From the NCBI GenBank assembly GCA_030427885.1, contig JAUICM010000001.1, positions 558,001 through 622,000 of the forward strand: a stretch of 64,000 nt of DNA, in the 5' to 3' direction. Shown here one piece after another: positions 43,396-51,942 of the stretch; position 1 is the first letter of the stretch; the number at the start of each line of letters is the position of its first letter. A program made the translations under genes and the position numbers. The DNA comes from Rhodothermia bacterium. GTDB lineage: Bacteria; Bacteroidota; Rhodothermia; Balneolales; Balneolaceae. The notes beneath the pieces are model-generated. The model searched no databases, was not told where the DNA came from, and was given only the letters and a program-made list of their open reading frames with translations.

Positions 43396-44055
43396 TCAGA
43401 GCTTCCTGATTATATTCACTCCGTCACGAACAGGTAACAGCACCTGCTCCACCCTCTTGTCTTCAGCAACCTTTCTGTTGAAGTCAGCAATGGCTTTTGC
43501 CTTGTTATCCTCTGGCTCAAGGACAGTTCCATCCCAAAGTACATTATCAGCTACTATCAGTCCCCCTTTTCGTAGTAAAGGCAGCGCCTGTTCGAAATAG
43601 AAACTGTATCTGAGCTTGTCCCCATCCAGATAAACTAAGTCGAATTCCTCATTCAGGGATTTAATGGAGTCCTGAGCGTTACCGGGAATCAATTGAATCT
43701 TATGCCCTACCCTTGAGTCCTCGAAGTGTTTACGGGCTATATTCTGATACCTCAGATTCATCTCCAGAGTAACCACTGTTCCGTCTTCAGGAAGTGCTTC
43801 TGCCATCATGATCGCTGAATAACCAGTAAAGGTTCCGATTTCCAGTATTCTTTTAGCCCCGGATATCTTAACTAGGATCTTCAGTAACTGCCCTACAACA
43901 CGTCCGCTGAGCATATCGATGTACTCTAGCTCTTCATCACTGGAGCGTATGAGATCTTTTATCTCCTCAGATTCAGGGGTAGTGTGTTCCTCCGAATAAT
44001 TATCTATTCTGGTATCCGTGATCGGAACGATCGGTTTGCCTCTGTGCTTCTTCAT
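43396..44055 (-). CDS. Family-3 O-methyltransferase (CCoAOMT-like)
   Basis: 219 residues. SAM-binding motif I is ILEIGTFTGYSAIMMAEALPEDG (about 85-107), followed by the acidic VVTLEMN. DLVYLDGDKLRYSFYFEQALPLLRKGG and ADNVLWDG carry the divalent-metal ligands and catalytic base region. This is the bacterial catechol/caffeoyl-CoA O-methyltransferase fold. Substrate unknown. Its ATG (44055) is only 2 bases from the acyltransferase start on the other strand, so the promoters of both must overlap coding DNA. Confidence 0.92.
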   Translation of the reverse strand: MKKHRGKPIVPITDTRIDNYSEEHTTPESEEIKDLIRSSDEELEYIDMLSGRVVGQLLKILVKISGAKRILEIGTFTGYSAIMMAEALPEDGTVVTLEMNLRYQNIARKHFEDSRVGHKIQLIPGNAQDSIKSLNEEFDLVYLDGDKLRYSFYFEQALPLLRKGGLIVADNVLWDGTVLEPEDNKAKAIADFNRKVAEDKRVEQVLLPVRDGVNIIRKL

Positions 44056-44057
44056 GA

Positions 44058-44735
44058 TTGAAAGATAAGACTGCTGACCCTATCATCACCAAAAAAGAAT
44101 TCGTGAGTTTTATACCTGCTAAAGAATCGAAATTATATATCTGGTTTTATTATCAGGTAACCCGGTTTTTACTCTGGCTCAGATTCAGAAAAGTAATCGT
44201 TACTTCTACGTATACACCGGATTCCGTTACCAGCAGCGTTTATTACCTCAATCATAATTACTGGTGGGACGGCCTGATCCCTCATTATCTCAATCAAAAG
44301 TACTTCCACCAGAATGCACGTGCGGTCATGGAAGAGAAACAAATGCACAAACATAAGTTCTTCTCTAAGATCGGAGCTTTTTCTATTGATCTGGATAAAA
44401 TTAAGAGCTCTGTTCAAAGTCTCAGATACGCACTCGAATCGCTTAAAAGACCCAACTCCTGTCTCTTTATTTATCCTGAAGGCGAAATACGCCCCGTCTC
44501 AGATTCAAAGCCTGCATTCAGAAACGGACTCTCCTGGTTGTATCAAAAGACGGAACATATCGATTTTGTTCCAGTGGCTATTTATATAGATCATTCAAAA
44601 GGAAATAAACCTGATCTCATCATCTCAATTGGAAATGAAGTTGATTATGATAAAGAATTGAGCAAGAATGAATTAACTATGCTATTTGAAGATTCTATTC
44701 TGAAAGAATTGAACAAACTAAAAGAGACTTTATAA
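44058..44735 (+). CDS. PlsC-type acyltransferase, candidate carotenoid ester synthase (CruD-like)
   Basis: 225 residues from a TTG start; a GTG near 44103 is another possible start. The PlsC catalytic motif H-x4-D is NHNYWWDG (about 72-79), and the second motif YPEGEIRP (about 135-142) binds the phosphate or glycerol. One helix (about 26-44) anchors it. It transfers an acyl chain to a hydroxyl. Chlorobial CruD, which acylates a carotenoid glucoside, is a member of this family. The CrtC-type and glycosyltransferase genes next door support that role here. Confidence 0.7.
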   Translation: MKDKTADPIITKKEFVSFIPAKESKLYIWFYYQVTRFLLWLRFRKVIVTSTYTPDSVTSSVYYLNHNYWWDGLIPHYLNQKYFHQNARAVMEEKQMHKHKFFSKIGAFSIDLDKIKSSVQSLRYALESLKRPNSCLFIYPEGEIRPVSDSKPAFRNGLSWLYQKTEHIDFVPVAIYIDHSKGNKPDLIISIGNEVDYDKELSKNELTMLFEDSILKELNKLKETL

Positions 44736-44783
44736 CTTTTTTGTCATTCGTAATTCGCTCTTCAATATTTGTATTCTCATGAT

Positions 44784-45842
44784 TTACCAGGTTAGCTCGT
44801 AAAAGCCTTTTGATCTCTGAACCCAGTGAGGTTTCTTAGCTAGATATCTAAGACGCATATTGATCATCCACCAGTATTTTTCATCATAGATCCTGCCCGG
44901 TTTTATGTACTCCGATATCCCTGTTGCTGATGAAATTTCAGAACCATTGTTCATTATGCATTCACTCAAAAATCGCTGGTAAAAAGGGCCATTATCCAGG
45001 ATCGTACTTTGCTGAATACTAACTTCTGTTTGCTTACCCGTTAATTTCAGTTTTCGGGCACTATTGAGCCCCAACAGAGTTTTTTGATGATCCAACAATT
45101 CATGCTCCTCAAGTAAATCTATCACCTTCCCTTCCTTTTGATCGATCAGCCATCCTTTTTTCTGTTCTTTCCCATCCTGATTCATCAGGTAATAGATCAA
45201 TGTACTTCTCTTAAAATGAAACCTGCCCCAGTACCAGTCATCGAAACTGTCTTTCATGGGTTCATATCCCACATTATGGTCATGATATCCGGTTCCTGTG
45301 AATCCAATGCTCCTCTTGCCCTTTCTTCCATTGATATTAACTGACCCGGTTACCTTGGCTCTGGGCTGTAGTAAATTCCAGCGGTGTAGTTCCTCTTCAC
45401 TTTCTTCGATCAGATCTTCATCGCAGGTTTCTGAAAGGAATTTAAGTTTTGCCTCAATAGTGTGACCTGATGCTAATGCCTGATTGATCAAGAGCTCATA
45501 TTCTACTAATCCTCCTGCTTCTTCTCTTCTGAAGAAATTGGTACCTAACGAGACTGTTTGTTCCTCATCATTCCAATGGAATTTCCCGGACTTATATTCC
45601 TGAAAGCTGTAGTATTCGCATTTTCCTTTATGATACAAAGAGACACTTATGGCGGGATGATCAGCCGGACTGTGATCTGAATACTGAATGTATTCGGGAG
45701 AAAATGGGTTTCCTTCATAAAAGATGATCACTACAGACCAGTTCTTATCCAGACTGATTGCATCAAAATACCACCATTCGTAACCACCCGGTGGTTTTTC
45801 GGGATCAAAACGTTCGTCACTAAGTTTAGAAGAAATGTTCAT
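44784..45842 (-). CDS. CrtC-type carotenoid 1,2-hydratase / lipocalin-like
   Basis: 352 residues from ATG at 45842; a TTG five codons upstream is also open. There are no membrane helices. Family signatures are GYEWWYFDAISLDK near the start and SIGFTGTGYHDHNVGYEP, then FDDWYWGRFHFKRSTLIYYL in the middle. This is a two-domain lipocalin-like fold. CrtC adds water across the C1-C2 double bond of psi-end carotenoids, producing the tertiary hydroxyl that is then glycosylated. The acyltransferase and GT2 genes flank it. Confidence in family is good, and in substrate it is moderate. Confidence 0.75.
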   Translation of the reverse strand: MNISSKLSDERFDPEKPPGGYEWWYFDAISLDKNWSVVIIFYEGNPFSPEYIQYSDHSPADHPAISVSLYHKGKCEYYSFQEYKSGKFHWNDEEQTVSLGTNFFRREEAGGLVEYELLINQALASGHTIEAKLKFLSETCDEDLIEESEEELHRWNLLQPRAKVTGSVNINGRKGKRSIGFTGTGYHDHNVGYEPMKDSFDDWYWGRFHFKRSTLIYYLMNQDGKEQKKGWLIDQKEGKVIDLLEEHELLDHQKTLLGLNSARKLKLTGKQTEVSIQQSTILDNGPFYQRFLSECIMNNGSEISSATGISEYIKPGRIYDEKYWWMINMRLRYLAKKPHWVQRSKGFYELTW

Positions 45843-45898
45843 GGTAATTAAAATCAATCCGGTGTTATGAACTGCACACTTTAGTACTTTAAAATAAT

Positions 45899-47050
45899 AT
45901 GATCTATCTACTCTGCTTCGGGCTTTTTTATTTATCCGGCACTTTTTTAGTGTTACTCAGGAACAGGTACGAATTCAAATCTCTGAAAGATAGTTCCTCC
46001 GTTTCTGAATCCGAAGCTCCATTTGTGAGTATTTGTGTTCCAGCCCGAAATGAAAAAGATGTGATCGAGCATTGTGTAACCAGTGCTCTTAAGCAGGATT
46101 ATGAGCATTTTGAAGTTCTGGTACTAGACGACAACTCGACTGATGGCACAACTGATATCCTCAGTCAATTATCAGGTATCATCTCCAACCTCAGACACAT
46201 AAAGGGTGAAGAAAAACCGGAAGAATGGCATGGAAAACCCTGGGCTTGCCATCAGCTTTACCAAAAAGCTAAAGGAGAAGTTCTCCTATTCATTGATGCG
46301 GATGTTTGGATTGAAAGTGATACACTAAAAAAGGCCGTCTGTGAATTAAAGCGCTATGATATGATCACCGTTTGGCCACAGCAGATCCTGCGGAGTTTCT
46401 GGGAACGAATGATCATCCCCCTTGTTTATTTTGCATTACTCACCCTGTTGCCCTCAAAATACGTGGAGAGATCTCCCAGATGGCTGCCAGTGGGTTTGAG
46501 ACACTTACTGGATCCTAAATTCTCAGCTGCCTGTGGTCAGTTCATTGCATACAACCGCTCCGTACTTGAGACACTGAATGGCTTTGAGAGAATCAAAAAA
46601 GCGATCGTTGATGATGTTGAAATGGCTAAGATCGTAAAGCAGAACGGATATATGATGCGAATGTTCACTGGCGTTGATATTGTGTATTGCCGGATGTACA
46701 AGAATCACCGGGAGATCTGGAACGGATTCAAAAAGAACTTCCTTGCCGGCTTCGGTAATCAGGCACTTTTCATCTTAATGGGTATTCTGCATCTTGTGGT
46801 CTTTCTGTTTCCCGTTGTCGCTCTGTTCTATTCCTGGTATTCCGGCTTTACTGATGGTATGATCCTCTCAGGTTTTACTCTGCTTCTGATCTTTGCTCAA
46901 CGCTCCCTCATCGACCACTGGTTTTCCTGGAATATTATGTATGGATTGCTACACCCATTCTCGGTTCTTTGGTTCCAGATTCTAGGCATTGTGAGCCTGT
47001 TTAGGCATTATCTTGGTTTTAAAAATTCCTGGAAAGGCAGGGATGTTTAA
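45899..47050 (+). CDS. GT2 glycosyltransferase, candidate carotenoid glycosyltransferase (CruC-like)
   Basis: 383 residues. An N-terminal helix (1-18) is followed by a GT-A domain: VSICVPARNEKDVIE, LDDNSTDGT (donor binding), IDADVW (DxD metal site), and VDDVEMAK (catalytic acid/base ED-type motif). Two to three C-terminal helices (about 285-365) anchor it in the inner membrane. This layout matches CruC and related carotenoid glycosyltransferases. It is divergent from the CrtC-like gene across 56 bases. A role in attaching a sugar to hydroxylated carotenoid is inference from context. Confidence 0.75.
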   Translation: MIYLLCFGLFYLSGTFLVLLRNRYEFKSLKDSSSVSESEAPFVSICVPARNEKDVIEHCVTSALKQDYEHFEVLVLDDNSTDGTTDILSQLSGIISNLRHIKGEEKPEEWHGKPWACHQLYQKAKGEVLLFIDADVWIESDTLKKAVCELKRYDMITVWPQQILRSFWERMIIPLVYFALLTLLPSKYVERSPRWLPVGLRHLLDPKFSAACGQFIAYNRSVLETLNGFERIKKAIVDDVEMAKIVKQNGYMMRMFTGVDIVYCRMYKNHREIWNGFKKNFLAGFGNQALFILMGILHLVVFLFPVVALFYSWYSGFTDGMILSGFTLLLIFAQRSLIDHWFSWNIMYGLLHPFSVLWFQILGIVSLFRHYLGFKNSWKGRDV

Positions 47051-47111
47051 TCTTTAAAAAGTCCTGCTGGTATGGTTTCATTTAATCATTCAGTTAAACA
47101 TATTACGGCAG

Positions 47112-48029
47112 ATGAACACACTGATCGAGAAATATCTGAGATATCTTCAGGTAGAACGAAATGCTTCTCCCCACACCATCACGTCTTACAAAAATGATCT
47201 CATTTCTTTTATGGAATTTTGTGCTGTTCAATACGATACCGCTCCTGAAGATCTTGATGTTCAACTGATAACCAGGCTTACTATCCGGTTGTGGCTGGGT
47301 GAATTATCAGAACAGGGATTAGCAAAGAGTTCTATCGCAAGGAAAGTGGCTGCCCTGCGTTCATTTTTTAAATATTGTTTTAAACGAGGACATATTCACA
47401 AGAATCCGGCCCACCTGCTGGTTGTTCCCAAAAAAGACCGAACCTTGCCGAAAACAGTTACACCCGGCGAGTTAACGGAAATGCTGGATAAAGTAGAAAC
47501 AGATACTGTAAGAGGTTTACAGGATCGGGCTATACTTGAAGTATTTTATGGAACGGGGATACGTGTAAGTGAGTTGGTTGGTTTAGATATTACAGATGTC
47601 GATCTAAGATCAGGGCAGATAACAGTGACTGGTAAAGGAAATAAACAAAGGATCATCCCATTAGGAAAAACCTGTGTTGATATATTATCAGAGTTCCTGA
47701 AAAAGAGAACTGAACTTTATGGAGAACGAACGGACTCGGACGCTCGCAGAGCTTTATTTCTGGCTGCCAATGGTCAGCGTAATTATGTCCGTGGTGTCCG
47801 GTATATGGTGGAAAAATATCTGAAACAATACAGTGAGGTAACACAGAAAAGTCCACATGTAATAAGGCATAGTTTTGCCACACACATGCTGAATAACGGG
47901 GCCGACATACGAATCATCAAAGAGTTTCTGGGGCATGCCAATTTAGCGGCTACCCAGGTATATACACATACAAGTGTTGAACGCTTGAAAAATGTATACG
48001 AACAAGCTCATCCAAGAGCAAAATCATAA
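47112..48029 (+). CDS. Tyrosine recombinase XerC/XerD-like
   Basis: 305 residues, the family's usual length. An N-terminal SAM-like core-binding domain (about 1-90) precedes the catalytic domain. Catalytic residues are R151 (GTGIRVSEL), K175 (GKGNKQR), H249-x2-R252 (HVIRHSFATHML), H275 (GHANLAATQVYTH) and nucleophile Y284. It resolves chromosome dimers at dif with a second Xer protein. Nearby sequence does not contain an att site or other phage genes, so a housekeeping role fits. hpf follows after 14 bases with a strong Shine-Dalgarno sequence. Confidence 0.93.
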   Translation: MNTLIEKYLRYLQVERNASPHTITSYKNDLISFMEFCAVQYDTAPEDLDVQLITRLTIRLWLGELSEQGLAKSSIARKVAALRSFFKYCFKRGHIHKNPAHLLVVPKKDRTLPKTVTPGELTEMLDKVETDTVRGLQDRAILEVFYGTGIRVSELVGLDITDVDLRSGQITVTGKGNKQRIIPLGKTCVDILSEFLKKRTELYGERTDSDARRALFLAANGQRNYVRGVRYMVEKYLKQYSEVTQKSPHVIRHSFATHMLNNGADIRIIKEFLGHANLAATQVYTHTSVERLKNVYEQAHPRAKS

Positions 48030-48043
48030 TTAAGGAGTTACAA

Positions 48044-48343
48044 ATGAACATTATTTTTACCGCTCGTCATTTCGAAGCAAGTGATAATCTTAAAGAATTT
48101 TCAAAAGATGCAGTTTCCAAGCTTGAGCAGTTTTATGACAGGATCGTTAGCTGTTCTATCGTTTTAGAGCCTTCGGCTTCATCAAAAACTCCACAACAGG
48201 CTGAAATAATTATTAAAATTCCGAACAAAGTGTTAACGGCAACTGAACAATCCGAGAAATATGAAAAAGCCATACTGGATGCCGTTGAAAATATGTCGCG
48301 GCAATTAAAACGGTACAAAGAAAAGAAGTTTATAACCCATTGA
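48044..48343 (+). CDS. hpf: Ribosome hibernation promoting factor (HPF, short form)
   Basis: 99 residues matching short HPF/RaiA: begins NIIFTARHFEASDNLKEFSKD, a central IVLEPSASSKTPQQAEIIIKIPNK strand pair, and a basic C-terminal helix RQLKRYKEKKFITH. It binds the 30S A and P sites and drives 100S dimers in stationary phase. A strong AAGGAG sits 7 bases before ATG, one of the few clear Shine-Dalgarno sites here. hprK starts 7 bases after the stop. Confidence 0.94.
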   Translation: MNIIFTARHFEASDNLKEFSKDAVSKLEQFYDRIVSCSIVLEPSASSKTPQQAEIIIKIPNKVLTATEQSEKYEKAILDAVENMSRQLKRYKEKKFITH

Positions 48344-48350
48344 TCCAACT

Positions 48351-49382
48351 ATGCCCTTTAGTTCACAACCCCCTATTCCTATAAAAGAAAAGATCTCTGT
48401 CAGTTATATGGTTAAGAAGCTGAGGGATCGGGTACATATCAACCTGATATGCTGCGCTGCTGAGGACTGCTCTGAACATCGCTATGTCCGGGAAGCTGAT
48501 CTTCACCGGCCTGGCCTGGCTTTAGCGGGGTATGTGAAATTATTTACCTATCAACGCATTCAGGTTATCGGTAATACTGAAACCCAGTTTCTCGATAACC
48601 TGCCTAAAGAACAACAGATACAGGCTCTTAAGAATATCACTCAATTTGAAATTCCTGTGATATTTCTTACGGATGGCAACACCTTCCCCGATTATCTGCT
48701 CGAAATAGTTAATGAAGCCGGAATACCGGTGTATAGTACTCCCTATGAGACTACACGCTTTATGTTTCTGCTCAGAGACTTTCTTGATGATCAGTTTGCC
48801 CTGCAGACCATGGTTCATGGGGCAATGGTGGATGTATACGGGATTGGAATCCTGATTGTAGGTAAATCCGGAATCGGTAAAAGTGAGGTCGCCCTGGATC
48901 TTGTAGAACGCGGCCACCGACTTGTAGCAGATGATGTGGTCATGCTCACTAAAAAAAGCAGTGTCCTAATGGCTTCAGCTACCGAGATGAGTAAACACTT
49001 TATGGAGATCAGAGGATTAGGTATCATTGATGTAATGTCAATGTTCGGGATTCGATCAGTGCGTTATCAGAAACGACTGGAAGTGGTGATGGAGCTTACA
49101 CTTTGGGATGATACTCATGATGTAAACAGAACCGGCCTCGACCATGATTCTGTAAATCTTCTCGATCTCGAGATCCCACAGATCAAACTTCCAATAACAC
49201 CGGGTAAGAATATCACGGTAATAGCGGAAGTGATCGCGATGAATCATTTATTGAAACATTATGGCTATGATCCCGCAGAAGCATTTCAGGAAAGAATAAA
49301 AGCAACCATATCTGAAAAAGCTAAAGGCACCGGAAGCTCATTCACCCGTGCAATCGAGTATTTTGAGGGTGATATTGAGTAA
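48351..49382 (+). CDS. hprK: HPr kinase/phosphorylase
   Basis: 343 residues. The N-terminal domain (about 1-140) is followed by H156 (VHGAMVDVYGIG) and a Walker A P-loop, GKSGIGKSE (171-179). Downstream, HRLVADDVVML and the HprK signature MEIRGLGIIDVMSMFG are present. It phosphorylates and dephosphorylates Ser in HPr or an HPr-like protein. No PTS genes lie here; in this phylum HprK occurs without sugar PTS, so its partner may be a stand-alone HPr. It is co-transcribed with hpf (7-base gap). Confidence 0.95.
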   Translation: MPFSSQPPIPIKEKISVSYMVKKLRDRVHINLICCAAEDCSEHRYVREADLHRPGLALAGYVKLFTYQRIQVIGNTETQFLDNLPKEQQIQALKNITQFEIPVIFLTDGNTFPDYLLEIVNEAGIPVYSTPYETTRFMFLLRDFLDDQFALQTMVHGAMVDVYGIGILIVGKSGIGKSEVALDLVERGHRLVADDVVMLTKKSSVLMASATEMSKHFMEIRGLGIIDVMSMFGIRSVRYQKRLEVVMELTLWDDTHDVNRTGLDHDSVNLLDLEIPQIKLPITPGKNITVIAEVIAMNHLLKHYGYDPAEAFQERIKATISEKAKGTGSSFTRAIEYFEGDIE

Positions 49383-49403
49383 CATTAGAGTTTTGGGTTA
49401 CTC

Positions 49404-49434
49404 TTTGAACAACAGTGTTCAGTTATTAACTTTG
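49404..49434 (+). promoter_or_regulatory. Bacteroidota-type promoter of the M23 peptidase gene
   Basis: TTTG (49404-49407), 19 bases, then TAACTTTG (49427-49434) matches the primary sigma consensus TTTG-N19-TAnnTTTG. Transcription would begin about 7 bases on, giving a leader of about 17 bases before the ATG at 49458. This is the best promoter match in the window. Confidence 0.65.
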
Positions 49435-49457
49435 GCGAGTTCGGAAAAAAGAAGGCA

Positions 49458-50432
49458 ATGCCATTAAAAAACCACTACTACTACGACGAAGAAAGCTGCG
49501 AATTTATACCAATTGAGTATAAACGACGCGAGCAGGTAATTTACAACCTGTCCATTTGGATCCTTACCGGTGTAGTTCTTGCCGGGCTTGGGATTATTTT
49601 CCTCTCAACCAGAATTGGTTCTCCTGCTGAACTGGCTCTGAAAGCAGAGAATGAAACTCTTCAGGAACAGCTGGAATCAACCAAACAGGCCCTAGTAAGT
49701 CTGGATGTTAAAATGGAGGAACTCGCAAACAGAGATAATGAGATCTACCGTGCTGTACTGGGACTTGACTCCATCACCCCTGAAGAGCGTAAAGCAGGTA
49801 CCGGAGGAGCCGATGAATACGATGAATTTGATATCTATAGTGAGTCTACTGCTGATCTTTTAAAATGGACTGCTGCCAAAGTTGATAATCTGGAGCGTAA
49901 GATCGGTATTCAGAACCTCAGTTTTGAAGAGATCAGAAATGAATACAATAATAATAAAGAACAGATGAGTCATATCCCGGCTATAAAACCAGGAAGCGGA
50001 ATTCTGCTCAGTGGATTTGGAATGCGTGACCACCCTATCCTGAAGTACAGAAGGCCACATAACGGATTAGATTTCCGTGCTGATATGGGTGCTCCGGTAT
50101 ATGCAACCGGCGATGGCAAGATCAAATATATGGGACGGCAGGGAACGCTTGGCCGAATCGTGATCATAGACCATGGCTTTGGATATGAATCATTGTATGC
50201 TCACTTATCGGCTTACGGCGAAGGTTTGAAAACAGGTTCTAAAGTTACCCGTGGGATGCAGATCGCAAAAGCTGGCGACTCAGGTTTGTCCGAAGGCCCC
50301 CACCTCCACTATGAGATCAAATTCAATGGTAAATATGTGGATCCTATGCATTTCTTATTCGCAGATACTTCTCCTGAAGAGTATCTGATGTTTAAGCAAA
50401 TATCAGAAAGCAATTCAAAATCACTTGACTAA
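49458..50432 (+). CDS. M23 (LytM-type) cell-wall metallopeptidase
   Basis: 324 residues. One anchor helix (about 30-52), then a coiled coil (about 60-100), then the M23 domain from about 183. Zinc ligands and catalytic residues: H201 and D205 (HNGLDFR), H249 (YAHLS) and H282/H284 (GPHLHYEI). It is an inner-membrane-anchored endopeptidase that cuts peptidoglycan cross-links. A sigma-type promoter lies at 49404-49434, and a terminator closes it at 50437-50460. Confidence 0.95.
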   Translation: MPLKNHYYYDEESCEFIPIEYKRREQVIYNLSIWILTGVVLAGLGIIFLSTRIGSPAELALKAENETLQEQLESTKQALVSLDVKMEELANRDNEIYRAVLGLDSITPEERKAGTGGADEYDEFDIYSESTADLLKWTAAKVDNLERKIGIQNLSFEEIRNEYNNNKEQMSHIPAIKPGSGILLSGFGMRDHPILKYRRPHNGLDFRADMGAPVYATGDGKIKYMGRQGTLGRIVIIDHGFGYESLYAHLSAYGEGLKTGSKVTRGMQIAKAGDSGLSEGPHLHYEIKFNGKYVDPMHFLFADTSPEEYLMFKQISESNSKSLD

Positions 50433-50436
50433 ATTT

Positions 50437-50460
50437 AAACCCGGACATCCGGGTTTTTTT
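50437..50460 (+). terminator. Rho-independent terminator after the M23 gene
   Basis: AAACCCGG (50437-50444) and CCGGGTTT pair perfectly around the 4-base loop ACAT, and the stem runs into a seven-T tract. It begins 4 bases after the stop codon. Confidence 0.93.
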
Positions 50461-50530
50461 ATTGCAATTATTTTCAGCATCAAAAACAGGTTTTCACTTT
50501 ATTTGGTCTGAAATTCAAATAATTAAGATC

Positions 50531-51901
50531 ATGAAAAAAGCTACACTACTACTTCTCTTTTTGGGATTTATTTCAGTTAAGATCGCCGCCCAGAATAACA
50601 TTGCCGGCCAGATAGGTGCTGATGTTGAAAAGATCATTGAAGCAGCAATGTCATCTGATAAAGGCTGGGAACGCCTTACTTACATGACAGACACCTTTGG
50701 GCCCCGATTTAGCGGTTCTGATAATCTTGAAAGATCGCTCGACTGGATCGTTGAAGAAATGCGTAAAGACGGTTTCGATGAAGTCTGGACACAACCAGTG
50801 AAAGTACCTCACTGGGTTCGGGGTAATGAATCAGCAACTCTTATTGAACCTATTGAACGGGATCTGCCCATGCTTGGCTTAGGTGGTAGCATTGCTACTC
50901 CTGAAGAAGGAATCACCGCCGAGGTAATGGTGGTAAACAGTTTTGATGAATTGAATGAACGTAGCGATGAAGCTGAGGGTAAGATCGTTTTGTTCAATGC
51001 AAAATTTACCACATATGGTCAAACCGTTCGGTACCGCACCAATGGTGCTTCTGAAGCTGCAAAACATGGTGCTGTAGCAAGTATGATCGCATCCGTTGCT
51101 TCTTATTCTATACAAACTCCTCACACTGGTGTAATGCGTTATCAGGAAGGTGTTAAAAAGATACCTCACACTGCCATCACTGTGGAAGACGCCTTACGGA
51201 TCCAACGATTCACTGAACGAGGTCAGAAAGTAGTTGTAACTCTGAAAATGGAAGCACAAACTCTTCCCGATGCAGATTCCAGAAATGTGATCGCTGAAAT
51301 TAAGGGATCGGAATTTCCAAATGAGATCATAGTTCTTGGCGGGCATATTGATTCCTGGGACGTTGGAACCGGAGCAATGGATGATGGTGGCGGATGTGTT
51401 GCTGCATGGGAAGCACTCCGGATCATGTCTGAACTTGGATTAAAACCAAAACGAACCATTCGAGTGGTTCTGTGGACCAACGAGGAAAATGGATTAGCAG
51501 GTGGAAATGAATACAAACGATGGGCCGATGAAGTAGAAAAATCAGTTGACGATCACGTATTGGCTATGGAATCAGACAGTGGTGTTTTTGATCCAATTGG
51601 ATTTGGTTTCACAGGAAGCGATGAAGCATTTGCTATACTCCAACAGATCGGCGCCCTACTCGAACCTATTGAATCGGGCATAGTTACTAAAGGTGGTGGT
51701 GGCGCTGATATCGGCCCCCTTATGCAGGCTGGTGTACCAGGAATGGGACTAAACGTAGATGGGGAAAAATATTTTTGGTTCCATCATACTGATGCAGACA
51801 CCATTGATAAATTGAATATCGAAGACTTTAATGAGTGTGTGGCTACAATGGCTGCATTTGCTTTTGGTGTAGCTGATATCAGCGACCGCCTGCCCCGGTA
51901 A
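50531..51901 (+). CDS. M28-family zinc aminopeptidase, exported
   Basis: About 456 residues from ATG at 50531 (MKKATLLLL); the upstream in-frame start adds a polar stretch and lies inside the terminator region, so it was rejected. The signal peptide ends near AAQNN. A PA-type insert (about 115-235) precedes the catalytic domain. Ligands include H272 and D284 (GGHIDSWDVGTGAMDDGG), catalytic E318 with E319 (TNEENGLAGG), and H in FHHTDADT. It cleaves N-terminal residues from peptides in the periplasm or outside. It ends at a perfect 9-bp hairpin at 51913-51935. Confidence 0.94.
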   Translation: MKKATLLLLFLGFISVKIAAQNNIAGQIGADVEKIIEAAMSSDKGWERLTYMTDTFGPRFSGSDNLERSLDWIVEEMRKDGFDEVWTQPVKVPHWVRGNESATLIEPIERDLPMLGLGGSIATPEEGITAEVMVVNSFDELNERSDEAEGKIVLFNAKFTTYGQTVRYRTNGASEAAKHGAVASMIASVASYSIQTPHTGVMRYQEGVKKIPHTAITVEDALRIQRFTERGQKVVVTLKMEAQTLPDADSRNVIAEIKGSEFPNEIIVLGGHIDSWDVGTGAMDDGGGCVAAWEALRIMSELGLKPKRTIRVVLWTNEENGLAGGNEYKRWADEVEKSVDDHVLAMESDSGVFDPIGFGFTGSDEAFAILQQIGALLEPIESGIVTKGGGGADIGPLMQAGVPGMGLNVDGEKYFWFHHTDADTIDKLNIEDFNECVATMAAFAFGVADISDRLPR

Positions 51902-51912
51902 AGAACTACGCC

Positions 51913-51935
51913 AGGAGGGAATTTTCTTCCCTCCT
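51913..51935. terminator. Hairpin between convergent M28 and trmH genes
   Basis: AGGAGGGAA and TTCCCTCCT form a perfect 9-bp stem with a 5-base loop (TTTTC), followed by three Ts. It lies 12 bases after the M28 stop and 8 bases before the end of the minus-strand trmH gene. The GGAGGGA core is the same as in the hairpin at 26468. Confidence 0.7.
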
Positions 51936-51942
51936 TTCAATA

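Noticed and set aside
47112-48029. XerC/D-like recombinase as an integrase of a mobile island
   Set aside because: No att-like direct repeats, tRNA target or phage genes nearby; the length and catalytic residues fit a housekeeping Xer protein followed by hpf-hprK.
50462-50530. Earlier start for the M28 peptidase
   Set aside because: It begins right at the end of the M23 terminator and would place a polar stretch before the signal peptide that starts at 50531.
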